Under the pieces are notes generated by a model, which was not told the origin of the DNA, did no database searches, and was given only the letters and a program-made list of their open reading frames with translations. Source: Bacillota bacterium (GTDB taxonomy: Bacteria > Bacillota_I > Bacilli_A > RFN20 > CAG-288). From it: DNA of 64,000 bases. Made by a program: the position numbers and the translations under genes. This document shows, in pieces, positions 44,501 through 53,777 of the stretch (position 1 is its first letter; the number at the start of each line of letters is the position of its first letter). The DNA lies in assembly GCA_023459795.1 (NCBI GenBank), contig JAEWSP010000018.1, positions 62,001 through 126,000 on the forward strand, written 5' to 3'.

Positions 44501-44689
44501 GCTGCAAATACCGGAAACAGCTTCGATGTTGTTGTCCCGGCTATCATGAACGAGGCTGCGGATTCTGATTCCAACAATGTTGGGACCTGCCTGTCAGCCC
44601 GTCTTGTCATCAAGTACAGCATCTCCATCAACGGCAAACTGACCACTTTGAATTCCACGCTCACCCTTCCTACTGGCGCCTCCTTCTAA
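41579..44689 (+). CDS. oppA: Oligopeptide ABC transporter substrate-binding lipoprotein
   Basis: 1036 residues, nearly twice a usual OppA. Lipoprotein leader ends FMASGC; a Ser/Thr linker and a Big2-like Ig domain (about 50-135, with SYTSSDTGVLDIS and KTVGTADITVVA) precede the SBP_bac_5-type binding region with large insertions. AAAGGAGGAG before ATG. It is the first gene of the opp operon; oppB follows after 24 bases. The extra Ig domain may hold the receptor away from the membrane. Confidence 0.85.
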   Translation: MKKSTRTSLTMIAMLSAFGFMASGCKKTEATSSTSGTGSNPSADSSSTPVVSRIRIKYKGGSIDDGANQKVFIGETVDQFTVTGASSVSYTSSDTGVLDISNINGLLTPKTVGTADITVVADTKTVVVHFTVEKPGITAGGKSYATVDYNEKANILATLEKYAVNNYLTGITMFSDAGHVVYNNRYVPTPSENISGYGWGTMREGALQKDASGNIITLPKSLAKDLGSALAGPATDKNPLHYYTTGTTALPKGANAMDATGTDVSDVSSHTNCGYYATRLNSDNNGYEWYPQLAKDKIKISQTETKDNSRPTALNESYQPVADSDDSANYNTRWRVYLKTGDDAPTYATGYPTGNFNGRKVTLDDYLTPIKFLLTGWNNQYRAAETTVGISGLAGTAEYLSHTSKKPTTNPNDGNAHWDLWDETAWKKYITDKGYIKTGTDDNGNEYIDFTLNYACTQFYAMYYLSSSFYSPLPADFLEIWEADGDYFGKGTHGSDTPVQTMIGVGPYYISTWDSTKMAYSRNPYYDNAEEVVDGNTRKIYQIPGFAEYKQNGGASGTTASDVICQYFEAGQVDAFAPNKDQIKNTYKNETGSSSSGVNWHMYKTKGSANFKLNVNSTTGDQWNKFFGTSGSVYAHSSSDTSARVAERDAKFYLSNSDFLDFLNYSINRPAMAQARGMDVEQATQEYFSDNYMIDPENGVSYNSTAVHQSVLADRHNDGKGTDSFTAGYDQNAAYASLDKFLTMVDGNSALQSKLKPAGGTGTAGSSANPYKITIEMSWMNQSDSTDYSDLWGTDTDGGKSIRGIFAKVCKEKKHHYVLDIQEPSPDADYNVVYTKMEHGEYDLGFGAISGNDLNPLNFFEVLKSDNSSGFTLNWSKDTSERQAESPIVYDGQTWSFDSLWQAADTSVAIDGNGDIAKAKLVSTPIKQITLDGTAAACKVTTKSIKDAGGTITDMSLTNGDQVRNVSFTDDQIAAANTGNSFDVVVPAIMNEAADSDSNNVGTCLSARLVIKYSISINGKLTTLNSTLTLPTGASF

Positions 44690-44713
44690 TTTCAAAGAAT
44701 CCAGCCACTTGAA

Positions 44714-45766
44714 ATGTCGTACACTTTAAAATACACGCTGAAGAGAATCCTCCTCATGCTGCTGACGCTGTTCCTGATCCTGAGTCTCACTTTCTTCCTC
44801 ATCAAGATGCTTCCGGACAGCGCCATGGCCGGCATGAAGCCGCAGCAGTACGCTTACTGCAACGACCAGGTTTCGAAAGGCTTCTTCGTCGTTTCCGATA
44901 TCGAACGCTTTGACCTCGGCAATCCTGTCCTGACCTATCAGGACGACATTACCGGAGCCATCAAGTATTTCTATCGCCGCCCGGTTATCCTCCAGTATGG
45001 TTCCTGGCTGCAGGGTATCTTTACCCGCTGGGATTGGGGAGAATCGACTGCTTATGCTCCTGGAAGAACAGCTATCAACATTATCTCCAGCAGCCTTAAG
45101 CCTACGGTCCTAGTCAACCTTATTTCTTTGCTGTTCACCCTTCCGTTTGGTTTCCTGTTCGGTATCTGGGCTGCCCTGAAGAAGGACAAGCCGACCGATT
45201 ACATCATTTCTACTTTGGTTATGGTCTTCATCTCCGTTCCTTCCTTCATCACGATTACGCTTCTTCTTTCCTGGTTCGGCTTCGACCTCAAGTGGCTTCC
45301 GACAAGATGGCCGGATGCCGGTGCGCCGGCCGGAGAAGTCGTCAAAGGATACATCATCCCTGTCCTCTCCTTAGGCTTTGGTACGATTGCCGGATTCACA
45401 CGTTATACAAGAGCCGAACTTACCGAAGTCATGTCCAGTGACTTCCTGCTTTTGGCAAGGACAAAGGGCCTTTCCAAGACTCAGTGCGTCGTCCGCCATG
45501 CTCTTAGAAACTCCATGGTTCCGATTATTCCGATGGTCATCGGACAGTTCATTTCGATTCTTTCCGGTTCTATCGTTCTGGAAGGCATTTATGCCATTCC
45601 TGGAATCGGTTCCCTCTTCATCGACTGCATCAACCTGAAGGATTACGAACTTCTTCTTGCGGATATGGCGGTCTTTACCACGATCAACCTTGTCGCCAAC
45701 CTGCTCGTCGATCTCAGCTATGGATTGGTCGATCCTAGAATTCGAATGGGGGCTAAGGCAAAATGA
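44714..45766 (+). CDS. oppB: Oligopeptide ABC transporter permease OppB
   Basis: 350 residues with six helices. The BPD_transp_1 EAA loop is ARTKGLSKTQCVVRHALRNS, and the N-terminal TLFLILSLTFFLIKMLPDS is typical. It has a moderate extracellular loop (about 45-110) carrying YGSWLQGIFTRWDWGES. No clear Shine-Dalgarno. Overlaps oppC by 4 bases. Confidence 0.95.
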   Translation: MSYTLKYTLKRILLMLLTLFLILSLTFFLIKMLPDSAMAGMKPQQYAYCNDQVSKGFFVVSDIERFDLGNPVLTYQDDITGAIKYFYRRPVILQYGSWLQGIFTRWDWGESTAYAPGRTAINIISSSLKPTVLVNLISLLFTLPFGFLFGIWAALKKDKPTDYIISTLVMVFISVPSFITITLLLSWFGFDLKWLPTRWPDAGAPAGEVVKGYIIPVLSLGFGTIAGFTRYTRAELTEVMSSDFLLLARTKGLSKTQCVVRHALRNSMVPIIPMVIGQFISILSGSIVLEGIYAIPGIGSLFIDCINLKDYELLLADMAVFTTINLVANLLVDLSYGLVDPRIRMGAKAK

Positions 45767-47877
45767 CAGATAAAGACATAACGAATGTGGATTTTGCCCT
45801 GACGACTGATCCGGACAAAATGGTAGCTGCCGAAACGAAGGTCGGGGAAGTCGAAGGCCAGCAGATCTCCGATTCCGACTTTTCCCTGGTTCAGCAGAAC
45901 ACGAAGATCCATGACCAGAAGTTCACGACGAAGCCGACGACATTCTTCAAGGATGCCATCCATCGTTTTTCCAAGGATCATTCCGCTATTATCGGCGGCG
46001 TCATCCTCGGTCTTCTCTTTGTCTTGGCTATCCTTCTTCCGATCCCGGGTGTGATTCCTTATCAGGTCGGTGTCAACTACAGCTCGACCGTGGAAGCAAA
46101 CCTTCCTCCGAAGATCCACAGTGCCGGAAACGGCAACTGGGATGGTACCAGATGGTATAAGAACCAGTCCTGGCCTTATGAGACGGAAGAACAGAATCCG
46201 GATTATTTCTATTCCGACACCACTGCGGACAGCAGTGCTGTCATCCGTGTTGCCAACGTCCAGAACACCTATACGACCGGAAAGCCTGTCGATGGTATCG
46301 GCGGTTTTGCCGCTATCACGAAGACCTCCAACAATGCCAACTTCCTTTCCGAAGCCTATGATTTCGATTTCCAGAACGATTACAAGATGACTTATGTCCT
46401 TGGATTCAAGGAAGGCCAGACTTATTCCGCTGATGCCAAGTATTCCGTCATCCTCCGTTACGGAGCTAGCAAGACTACAGTAGAACTGGAATCGACTCCG
46501 ATTGCAACCGATGGCACCGGGCTTCCGGAAAAGGCAATTGCCCCGAGTGAAGGCGGAACTATCGCCACTCTGAAGGCGGTTACCGTCGACTATACCAAGC
46601 TTGTCCTGGATTATGCCGCCAAGAACGCGAAGCTTCAGGCCGCTCTCGACAAGGGAGAGAATGTTCTTTCCCAGTCCTCGGTCGGACTTCTTATTTCCGG
46701 AACCAGCGGCGTTGAGGAAAAGCTCTACGTCAAATCCCTCAACCTCACTACGAATAGTCCAGAGAACAGCGATGACTGGCTGGAGATGAAGGCTCTGTCT
46801 TTCGACAGCGCCTGCGAGATGCTTAACCGCAAAAAAGACGAAGACGGAAACTGGTCGAGCAGTACGAATGGTTTCCAGGCAGAGGACGTCAAGATCCGCC
46901 GTTGCGACATTCTCTATGATATGTATACGATCAGCTACGGAAAGGTCCGGAATACAGCTATTCCGGAAGCCACCATCCAGAGCTGGATCGATGACGGCTA
47001 TATCAACTACGATGTAAACAAGCCGACTCTCAACAAGGATATCCGTACGGAAAAGGGCAAGGAGAGCAACGAAGTCTATGTCTACTCCATCCAGTCCCAG
47101 ACCAAGGATTCCATGAAGGATGATGAAGGAAAAGATATCACCTATAACAAGTTCACCTGCACCGTTATCGAGTACAAGATGCTTGGCTATTCTTCCTTCC
47201 CGGTCCATCTCTTCGGCACCGATGACAAGGGAAGAGATGTCCTTAAATACAGCTTTTCCGGTCTCCGAACCTCTCTTCTTCTCGGCGTCATCGTTGCTCT
47301 CATCAACATCACCTTCGGTCTTATCTGGGGTTCCATCTCCGGCTACTTCGGCGGCTGGACCGACCTTGCCATGGAACGTATCGTCGAAGTCCTCTCCGGC
47401 ATTCCGTGGATCATTCTGATGACCGTCATCTCCATCAAGCTGGGAAGCTCCGCTTTCTCCTTCGGTCTGGCACTCTGCCTTACCGGATGGATTGGAACGG
47501 AATCAGTAACCCGAGAACAGTTCTACCGATACAAGGACAGGGAATATGTCCTGGCAGCAAAGACTTTGGGAGCCAAGTCCCCTCGTCTTATCTTCCGCCA
47601 CATCCTTCCGAACGCTATCGGGACTATCATCACTTCCTCCGTTCTTATCATTCCTTCCACGATCTTCTCGGAAGCAACCATTGCTTTCTTAGGCCTCGGA
47701 TTGAAGAATGTCGCCTCTCTCGGCGTCATCCTCTCCACTTACGAAGGCTCTGTTTCTTCCTATCCGTATCAGATGGCCGTCCCTGCCGTCATCATCTCTC
47801 TCCTAATGATTTGCTTCAACCTCTTCGGCAACGGTCTTAGAGACGCTTTCAACCCGTCTCTGAAAGGCGCCGAATAA
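45763..47877 (+). CDS. oppC: Oligopeptide ABC transporter permease OppC with a giant extracellular insertion
   Basis: 704 residues against about 300 for typical OppC. The first helix lies at about 75-95; about 385 residues of soluble, beta-rich sequence follow before the normal core resumes at HLFGTDDKGRDVLKYSFSG (about 484) with the EAA loop AAKTLGAKSPRLIFRHILPN and the last helices. By topology the insert is outside the membrane, between TM1 and TM2. It could help dock the oversized OppA. ATGA overlap with oppB. Confidence 0.93.
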   Translation: MTDKDITNVDFALTTDPDKMVAAETKVGEVEGQQISDSDFSLVQQNTKIHDQKFTTKPTTFFKDAIHRFSKDHSAIIGGVILGLLFVLAILLPIPGVIPYQVGVNYSSTVEANLPPKIHSAGNGNWDGTRWYKNQSWPYETEEQNPDYFYSDTTADSSAVIRVANVQNTYTTGKPVDGIGGFAAITKTSNNANFLSEAYDFDFQNDYKMTYVLGFKEGQTYSADAKYSVILRYGASKTTVELESTPIATDGTGLPEKAIAPSEGGTIATLKAVTVDYTKLVLDYAAKNAKLQAALDKGENVLSQSSVGLLISGTSGVEEKLYVKSLNLTTNSPENSDDWLEMKALSFDSACEMLNRKKDEDGNWSSSTNGFQAEDVKIRRCDILYDMYTISYGKVRNTAIPEATIQSWIDDGYINYDVNKPTLNKDIRTEKGKESNEVYVYSIQSQTKDSMKDDEGKDITYNKFTCTVIEYKMLGYSSFPVHLFGTDDKGRDVLKYSFSGLRTSLLLGVIVALINITFGLIWGSISGYFGGWTDLAMERIVEVLSGIPWIILMTVISIKLGSSAFSFGLALCLTGWIGTESVTREQFYRYKDREYVLAAKTLGAKSPRLIFRHILPNAIGTIITSSVLIIPSTIFSEATIAFLGLGLKNVASLGVILSTYEGSVSSYPYQMAVPAVIISLLMICFNLFGNGLRDAFNPSLKGAE

Positions 47878-47879
47878 CC

Positions 47880-49796
47880 ATGGCAAACGAAAATAAAAAG
47901 CCGGCGGTTCTTTCGGTTAAGAACCTGAAGATTTCCTTCAAGACGGACGAAGGGCTTGTCCACGCCGTCCGTGGTGTTTCCTTTGATCTCTACAAGGAAG
48001 AGACTCTCTGCATCGTCGGTGAGTCCGGTTCCGGCAAGTCTGTTACCAGCAAGACGATTATGGGCATTCTTCCGGCTTCTGCCGTCATCGAAGACGGAGA
48101 AGTCCTCTATCAGGGAGAAGATCTCACCAAGATCGGGGAATCCGAATTCCATCGTATCCGCGGACACGAGATCGGCATGATCTTCCAGGATCCGTTAAGC
48201 TCCCTCAATCCGATCATGAAGGTCGGCAAGCAGATTACGGAAGCCATGATGGTCAACAAGAATCAGATCAAGAGACGTTTCAATGAACTGACTTCGAAGG
48301 AAGAAGCTGCTTACCGCAACTGTGCCGTCAGGAAGAAGGCAGCTATTGCCAAGGCTAAGGAAGCGGTCGTCAATTCCGACCTCTCCTTTGATGACCAGAT
48401 CAAGGCTCTGCAGATGCCGATCTACGATATGAAGAACGAGAATGCAGCTAAGCAGGCTACTGCCAATGCTGCTCTTTCCAAGAAGAGAAGAACCCTTGCC
48501 GACCTCAAGTCCGTGCTTGTCAGCAATGCCCGGAAGGAAGCCAAGGACAAGGGTGAGAAGTCCGATAAGATCGATGTTACCCTGGATCCCACTTACGTGA
48601 AGGCTCAGGGAGAGTACAACGCTCTTCTAAGACAGCTGACCGGAGAAGCGGACAAGAGAGAAATCGATCTCAATGCTTTGAAGGATGAGACCGGCAAGAA
48701 GGTCAAGGTTCTGGAAGACAAGAAGAAGGAAGAGCATATCCGTCTTTCCCGTCTTATCGCTCCTGTCAAACGTCAGGCTAAGGCCCAGTACGACCACGAC
48801 TATCCGATTGCCAAGGCTGCTTTGGAGATGAAGAAGGACGAGGCCAGGGAACAGATTGCTTCTTGGAAGGCAGCTATCGACAAGGACCATGAGAAGAAGG
48901 CCGGTGCCTTGCTTAAGGAAAAGCAGGAAGCGGAAGCCAAGTACAGTCAGATGCTTGCCAACCTCGAGAAGCAGGCTTTCTCTTCCGAGACGCTTAAGGA
49001 AGAGGCTCTGAACAGAGTCAAATCCGAACAGCAGGAATCCTTGGACCGGATCAATCTCCGGATCGAGGAAGAGAACATGGATTATCAGGCAAACTTCACC
49101 ATCACGAAGAAGTTTGCAAAGAACTATGCCCTCAAGATCATGAAGGAAGTCGGAATCCCGCAGCCGGAACAGAGATACAACCAGTATCCGTTCGAGTTCT
49201 CCGGCGGCATGAGACAGCGTATCGTCATCGCTATCGCTTTGGTTTCTAACCCGAATGTCCTTATCTGCGATGAACCGACGACTGCCCTGGATGTCACTAT
49301 CCAGGCTCAGATCCTGGAGCTCATCAATACTTTGAAGAGGGAGCGTCATATGTCTGTCATCTTCATCACCCACGATCTTGGCGTTGTCGCCAATATGGCC
49401 GACCGTGTCGCTGTCATGTATGCCGGCAGGATCGTCGAAGTCGGAACGGCGAACGAGATCTTCTATGATCCCCGTCATCCGTATACATGGGCGCTTCTGT
49501 CCTCCATTCCGGATCTTGACTCCTCGGAGAAGCTGGATGCTATTCCGGGAACGCCGCCTTATCTTCTCAATCCTCCCAAGGGCGATGCCTTTGCTCCTCG
49601 TAACAAGTATGCTCTTGCCGTCGATTTCAAGGTTCAGCCTCCGTACTTCAAAATCACTCCGACCCACTATGCTGCCACCTGGTTACTGGATCCTAGAGCA
49701 CCGAAGGTTCAGAAGCCGAAGATCGTGACCGAGAGAATCAAGGCTTCCTTGAAGAAAGCGGGAATAGACAATGTCTCAGAATTGGAAGGCAAATAA
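47880..49796 (+). CDS. oppD: Oligopeptide ABC transporter ATPase OppD with a coiled-coil insertion
   Basis: 638 residues against about 330-350 usual. Walker A GESGSGKS (about 46), Q-loop MIFQDPLSSLNP (about 102), then about 280 extra Lys/Glu/Ala-rich helical residues before the signature FSGGMRQR (about 439) and Walker B LICDEPTTALD. The typical OppD C-terminus (peptide family motif with IPGTPP) is intact. The insertion sits in the helical subdomain and should project from the ATPase dimer. Starts 2 bases after oppC and overlaps oppF by 26 bases. Confidence 0.95.
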   Translation: MANENKKPAVLSVKNLKISFKTDEGLVHAVRGVSFDLYKEETLCIVGESGSGKSVTSKTIMGILPASAVIEDGEVLYQGEDLTKIGESEFHRIRGHEIGMIFQDPLSSLNPIMKVGKQITEAMMVNKNQIKRRFNELTSKEEAAYRNCAVRKKAAIAKAKEAVVNSDLSFDDQIKALQMPIYDMKNENAAKQATANAALSKKRRTLADLKSVLVSNARKEAKDKGEKSDKIDVTLDPTYVKAQGEYNALLRQLTGEADKREIDLNALKDETGKKVKVLEDKKKEEHIRLSRLIAPVKRQAKAQYDHDYPIAKAALEMKKDEAREQIASWKAAIDKDHEKKAGALLKEKQEAEAKYSQMLANLEKQAFSSETLKEEALNRVKSEQQESLDRINLRIEEENMDYQANFTITKKFAKNYALKIMKEVGIPQPEQRYNQYPFEFSGGMRQRIVIAIALVSNPNVLICDEPTTALDVTIQAQILELINTLKRERHMSVIFITHDLGVVANMADRVAVMYAGRIVEVGTANEIFYDPRHPYTWALLSSIPDLDSSEKLDAIPGTPPYLLNPPKGDAFAPRNKYALAVDFKVQPPYFKITPTHYAATWLLDPRAPKVQKPKIVTERIKASLKKAGIDNVSELEGK

Positions 49797-51060
49797 CGGT
49801 ATCGGCCGGAAGGTCACGACAGATCCGGAACTGGAGAAGAACGGTGTTCTTGTCTCCGTCCGTCATCTGAAGATGTTCTTCCCGATGCTGAATCATCAGA
49901 AGCTGAAGGCCGTTCATGACGTCTCTTTCGACGTCAAGAAAGGCGAATGCTTTGGTTTGGTCGGTGAATCCGGATGCGGAAAGACGACGACCGGCAGAAG
50001 CATCATCCGTCTTTACCCCATCACTTCCGGAAGCGTCTACTTCAAGGGCCAAAGAATCAATGCCGGAAGCCGCTGGAACGAGAAGGAAATTAAATGGTCC
50101 AAGATCAAGGGCCAGAACAAGATAAGGGAGATCCGTCAGAAGGAAGCAAGCGATCTTTCCGAACTGAATACCCAGACCCAGGAAGAAATCGATAACTACA
50201 ACTCCATGAAGAAGCCGTATGAGGATGAGATCGCCGAGATCAAATCCCATATTGCCGAAACCAAGAAGATCCAGAAGGAGAAGATCCGTCAGATCCGTTA
50301 CGACAATACCCATGTCGATCCATCCCTTATGTCCAAGATGCAGATGATCTTCCAGGACCCGATCGATTCCCTCGATCCCCGTATGACGGTTGAAGACATC
50401 ATTCAGGAAGGTCTTCATATCCAGGGAAAGAGGAACAAGGAAGAAAACCACCAGGCTGCCTGCAAGGTCCTGGAGGAAGTCGGACTGATTCCGGACTACT
50501 GCTCCCGTTATCCGAACGAATTCTCTGGCGGACAGAGACAGCGTATCGGTATCGCCAGAGCCATCGTCATGAATCCGGATTTCCTTATCTGCGATGAGCC
50601 GATCTCCGCTCTGGATGTCTCCATCCGTGCCCAGATCATCAACCTGCTCAACAAGCTCAAGGAAGACCACGGACTGACTCTGATGTTCATTGCCCACGAC
50701 CTTTCCGTCGTAAAATACTTCTGCGACAGGATTGCGGTTATGTACTTCGGCCAGGTCGTAGAACTGACGACCAGCGCTGAGCTGTTCCGTCATCCGCTTC
50801 ATCCGTACACAAGAGCGCTCCTCTCTGCTATCCCCCGTCCGGATCCGCTCTCCGAGAAGAAGCGTAAGAGACTTATCTACAATCCTGCCAAGGAACACGA
50901 CTACAGCCAGGACAAGCCTAAGTTCACGGAAATCCTTCCGGGACACTGGGTCCTTGCCAATAAGGCCGAAATCGAGAAGTACAAGAAGATGATTGTCGAA
51001 GAAGACCGCAAGAATGCGGAAAAGGAAGCCTTCCGTAAAAAGGAAGGAATCGACTACTAA
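49771..51060 (+). CDS. oppF: Oligopeptide ABC transporter ATPase OppF with a coiled-coil insertion
   Basis: 429 residues against about 310-330 usual. Walker A GESGCGKTT (about 65) is separated from the Q-loop QMIFQDPIDSLDP (about 192) by an extra charged helical stretch of about 90 residues (INAGSRWNEKEIKW to RQIRYDNTH). Signature FSGGQRQR (about 250) and Walker B LICDEPISALD are intact. Here the insertion lies between Walker A and the Q-loop, whereas OppD's comes after its Q-loop, so the two were gained separately. A terminator follows. Confidence 0.95.
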   Translation: MSQNWKANNGIGRKVTTDPELEKNGVLVSVRHLKMFFPMLNHQKLKAVHDVSFDVKKGECFGLVGESGCGKTTTGRSIIRLYPITSGSVYFKGQRINAGSRWNEKEIKWSKIKGQNKIREIRQKEASDLSELNTQTQEEIDNYNSMKKPYEDEIAEIKSHIAETKKIQKEKIRQIRYDNTHVDPSLMSKMQMIFQDPIDSLDPRMTVEDIIQEGLHIQGKRNKEENHQAACKVLEEVGLIPDYCSRYPNEFSGGQRQRIGIARAIVMNPDFLICDEPISALDVSIRAQIINLLNKLKEDHGLTLMFIAHDLSVVKYFCDRIAVMYFGQVVELTTSAELFRHPLHPYTRALLSAIPRPDPLSEKKRKRLIYNPAKEHDYSQDKPKFTEILPGHWVLANKAEIEKYKKMIVEEDRKNAEKEAFRKKEGIDY

Positions 51061-51068
51061 AAACAAAG

Positions 51069-51100
51069 ATGGAAGCGGTTACCAACCACTTCCATTTTTT
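51069..51100 (+). terminator. Rho-independent terminator of the opp operon
   Basis: ATGGAAG-C-GGTT/AACC-A-CTTCCAT followed by TTTTTT. Confidence 0.88.
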
Positions 51101-51293
51101 GTTGGATATATAGGAAAATAGAAAAAAGTCAAAAAAACGAATAAAAAAAGTAACAAAACAAGATAGTTTTTTAAAAAAAACTATTTTTGGTCATTCTTTC
51201 GTTTTTGTAAGAATGAAGTTCCTTTTCTTCTCTTTCAAGGGGAAAAAGCATAAATTATAAACAGGATTTTTAAATCCGTGGAGGTTTTTATTT

Positions 51294-53627
51294 ATGAAAC
51301 ACAGAGTATTGGTTTCGCTTCTCTCTCTAACTCTTCTTAGCGGCGGCGCACTAGCCGGCTGCAAGAAGAATACGAATCCTTCTTCCGAGTCTACTTCTGC
51401 CTTCGACAAGTACAATCCGGTTTCTACTGCCAACAAGGATGGAAAGACCATCACCCTTAGCCAGACTGCCCTGACTTTATCTGTCGGCAAGACTTCTGTT
51501 CTTGCTACCACTCTCTCGGATGGCTTTTCTGGTGCCATCACCTGGGGTTCTTCGGATGATGCTGTTGCCACTGTTGCCGCTAACGGCAAGGTGACTGCTG
51601 TTGCCGGCGGTGTCTGCAAGATTTCCGCTTACCTGGATGGTGCAGCTGCTGTTTGCGATGTCACTGTCATCTCCGGAACGATCGCTTTCAAGGGTGAGAG
51701 CACTCTCGAAGTCGGCGCCGAGCTTCTGATTCAGCCGACCGTCACTTCCGGACTTAAGGATCACACCATGAATTTCTCCTTCCCGGAAGACAAGGCCGAA
51801 GAGTATAAGAAGCTTGTTACCCTTCCGACCAAGGTTGCCGGCGTAATCGGTATCACCATCAAGGGCAAGGCAGAAGGCACGGCCAAGATCCATGCTTGCA
51901 TGGCTGCTGATGAGAATGTCGGAATCGACATCACTGTCACCGTCATCGCTGCCAAGCCGACCGTTTCCCAGTTCTTCGAAGGCTTCACTGCCAAGAACTA
52001 CACCATCGAGTCCAAGCTTGTCTCCGAAGAGGATTTCGATGATGATTCCTTCGACGTCAAGACAGCTGAATCCGCTAAGTATAAGACCGCTTCTGGCGAA
52101 AGCGCCTATGTCTACAATGGCAAGAGAACCGAAAAGGCTATCACTTCCCAGCTCAATGGTTCCGATATCTGGAAAAAGGCCGGAATCGCTGTCGACAAGA
52201 ACGGATATGCCGGTTATCTCCTTCGCGATGAAACCTCTGGTGCTATCACTGCTGATCCTACTGGTCGTATTGTTACGGACAACGGATTCCCGGGTGCCGA
52301 TGATTTTGATGGCGACAAGGAGACCTTCTCTTCGTCTCCGATGTTTGAAGGCATCAATGCCATAAATCCGGATTGGGCTTCCGGCATCGAAAAGTCTGAC
52401 AGCAACACTTACGAGATTTCCTTTGATGGAACTAATGATGACTACCTTGATTTCGAGACAGTTTACACCCTTTGGAATATCTTCGATCCTGTTGGAGCTA
52501 ACTCCATTAGTGGTGAATCTGTAACCCTTGGCACTATTGCCCAATCTGTCAAGATCACCCTCAAGATTGTTGATAGCAAGGATATCATCGTCAAGCTTTC
52601 TTCCGATGCTATAACTCTTGGAACCGACACGAAGTATCGTGTTATGGGCTTTATCAAGGATATCGGCACCACTGCCCAGGCTGCAGACTATGCTGCTGCT
52701 GCCGGCAATGCCGATCTGGAATTTGCTCTTCCGGCTCTGAATAGCGAGATTGCCTACGTCAAGGGTGTCTATGATTCCTTTGGCAGTTACATTGACTATC
52801 AGAACAGCGGTATGAAATACACCACAGCAGCCGGTGCTACCGGAACTGTTCCTTACAACAATATCATCACTCCGGATTATATGTATTTCGGTGCTTATGA
52901 TGATACGTTCCGTGCCGAATACCTTAAGGATGCCGGCACTGCTTTCCCTGCCACCAACTATGGTACCGTCTATTATGTGAATTCCACCGATAACAAGGTT
53001 CATTTCGCTTCTGTCGACAACTCTTCCGCTACTTATTCCATTGTTGCTGGTACTGATGCTGTCCTTACATTAAAGGATTCAAGCGGAAACGTCGTTAATG
53101 ATGCAAGCGGAAACCCGGTCGTACCTACTTGGAACGATGGCGGAAGTTACGACGTTTATCAGGGAAACCATATCGGAGATTCCTACTTCAATACCGATGG
53201 TAACGGAGTTGCCTGGTATCTTCTTTCCGACGAAGCTGAGCTTCAGGGATTCAAAGATTACACCACTAAATACCATCACACTAGCGCAACTACTGCTCTT
53301 GATTCTGCGACCAAGGACCTGGCTGGAATGGAGTCTATGAAGGACCTTGCTGATTACTGCATCGACAACAATCTCGGCAATATTGCTAGTGCTGCTACCA
53401 AGGCTGACTACTCTGGCGGATGGTTCGGTATGAGCATCGATACTACCAAGGATGCAACAACCGGTTCTATTACTTCTGCCGATATTACTCTTGCTCTTAC
53501 TCCGAACTGGGGCAATTATTCCTTCCCGGATGGTTTGGTTGGCGCTGAGTATCACAGCTTAGGAGCTGCCAAGGATGCTGCTCTTGAGACTGCTCTTGGC
53601 ACTACCTATGTCAAGCACGCTGCTTAA
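51294..53627 (+). CDS. Large secreted lipoprotein with an N-terminal Big2-like domain
   Basis: 777 residues. Lipoprotein leader ends GGALAGC. A Big2-like Ig domain (about 50-125: ITLSQTALTLSVGKTS, ITWGSSDDAVATV, GKVTAVAGG) is followed by about 640 residues, beta-rich and acidic, without a recognised family. TGGAGG site before ATG, own AT-rich promoter region (51101-51293) after the opp terminator. Its leader and Ig domain resemble those of OppA, so it may be another surface binding protein. Confidence 0.7.
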   Translation: MKHRVLVSLLSLTLLSGGALAGCKKNTNPSSESTSAFDKYNPVSTANKDGKTITLSQTALTLSVGKTSVLATTLSDGFSGAITWGSSDDAVATVAANGKVTAVAGGVCKISAYLDGAAAVCDVTVISGTIAFKGESTLEVGAELLIQPTVTSGLKDHTMNFSFPEDKAEEYKKLVTLPTKVAGVIGITIKGKAEGTAKIHACMAADENVGIDITVTVIAAKPTVSQFFEGFTAKNYTIESKLVSEEDFDDDSFDVKTAESAKYKTASGESAYVYNGKRTEKAITSQLNGSDIWKKAGIAVDKNGYAGYLLRDETSGAITADPTGRIVTDNGFPGADDFDGDKETFSSSPMFEGINAINPDWASGIEKSDSNTYEISFDGTNDDYLDFETVYTLWNIFDPVGANSISGESVTLGTIAQSVKITLKIVDSKDIIVKLSSDAITLGTDTKYRVMGFIKDIGTTAQAADYAAAAGNADLEFALPALNSEIAYVKGVYDSFGSYIDYQNSGMKYTTAAGATGTVPYNNIITPDYMYFGAYDDTFRAEYLKDAGTAFPATNYGTVYYVNSTDNKVHFASVDNSSATYSIVAGTDAVLTLKDSSGNVVNDASGNPVVPTWNDGGSYDVYQGNHIGDSYFNTDGNGVAWYLLSDEAELQGFKDYTTKYHHTSATTALDSATKDLAGMESMKDLADYCIDNNLGNIASAATKADYSGGWFGMSIDTTKDATTGSITSADITLALTPNWGNYSFPDGLVGAEYHSLGAAKDAALETALGTTYVKHAA

Positions 53628-53654
53628 GCACTAAGCAACTGAGAGACTAACAAG

Positions 53655-53686
53655 ACAGGAACCCTAAAAAGGGTTCCTGTTTTTTG
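53655..53686 (+). terminator. Rho-independent terminator
   Basis: ACAGGAACCC/GGGTTCCTGT with a TAAAAA loop followed by TTTTTT. Confidence 0.92.
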
Positions 53687-53777
53687 ATTTCCGTTCCTCT
53701 CGGTGTAGTTTTAGAAGGCTAAATATGGTACACTTTTCTTTATACTGGATAGGGGATTTTCCCGAGGAGACAAAGCA

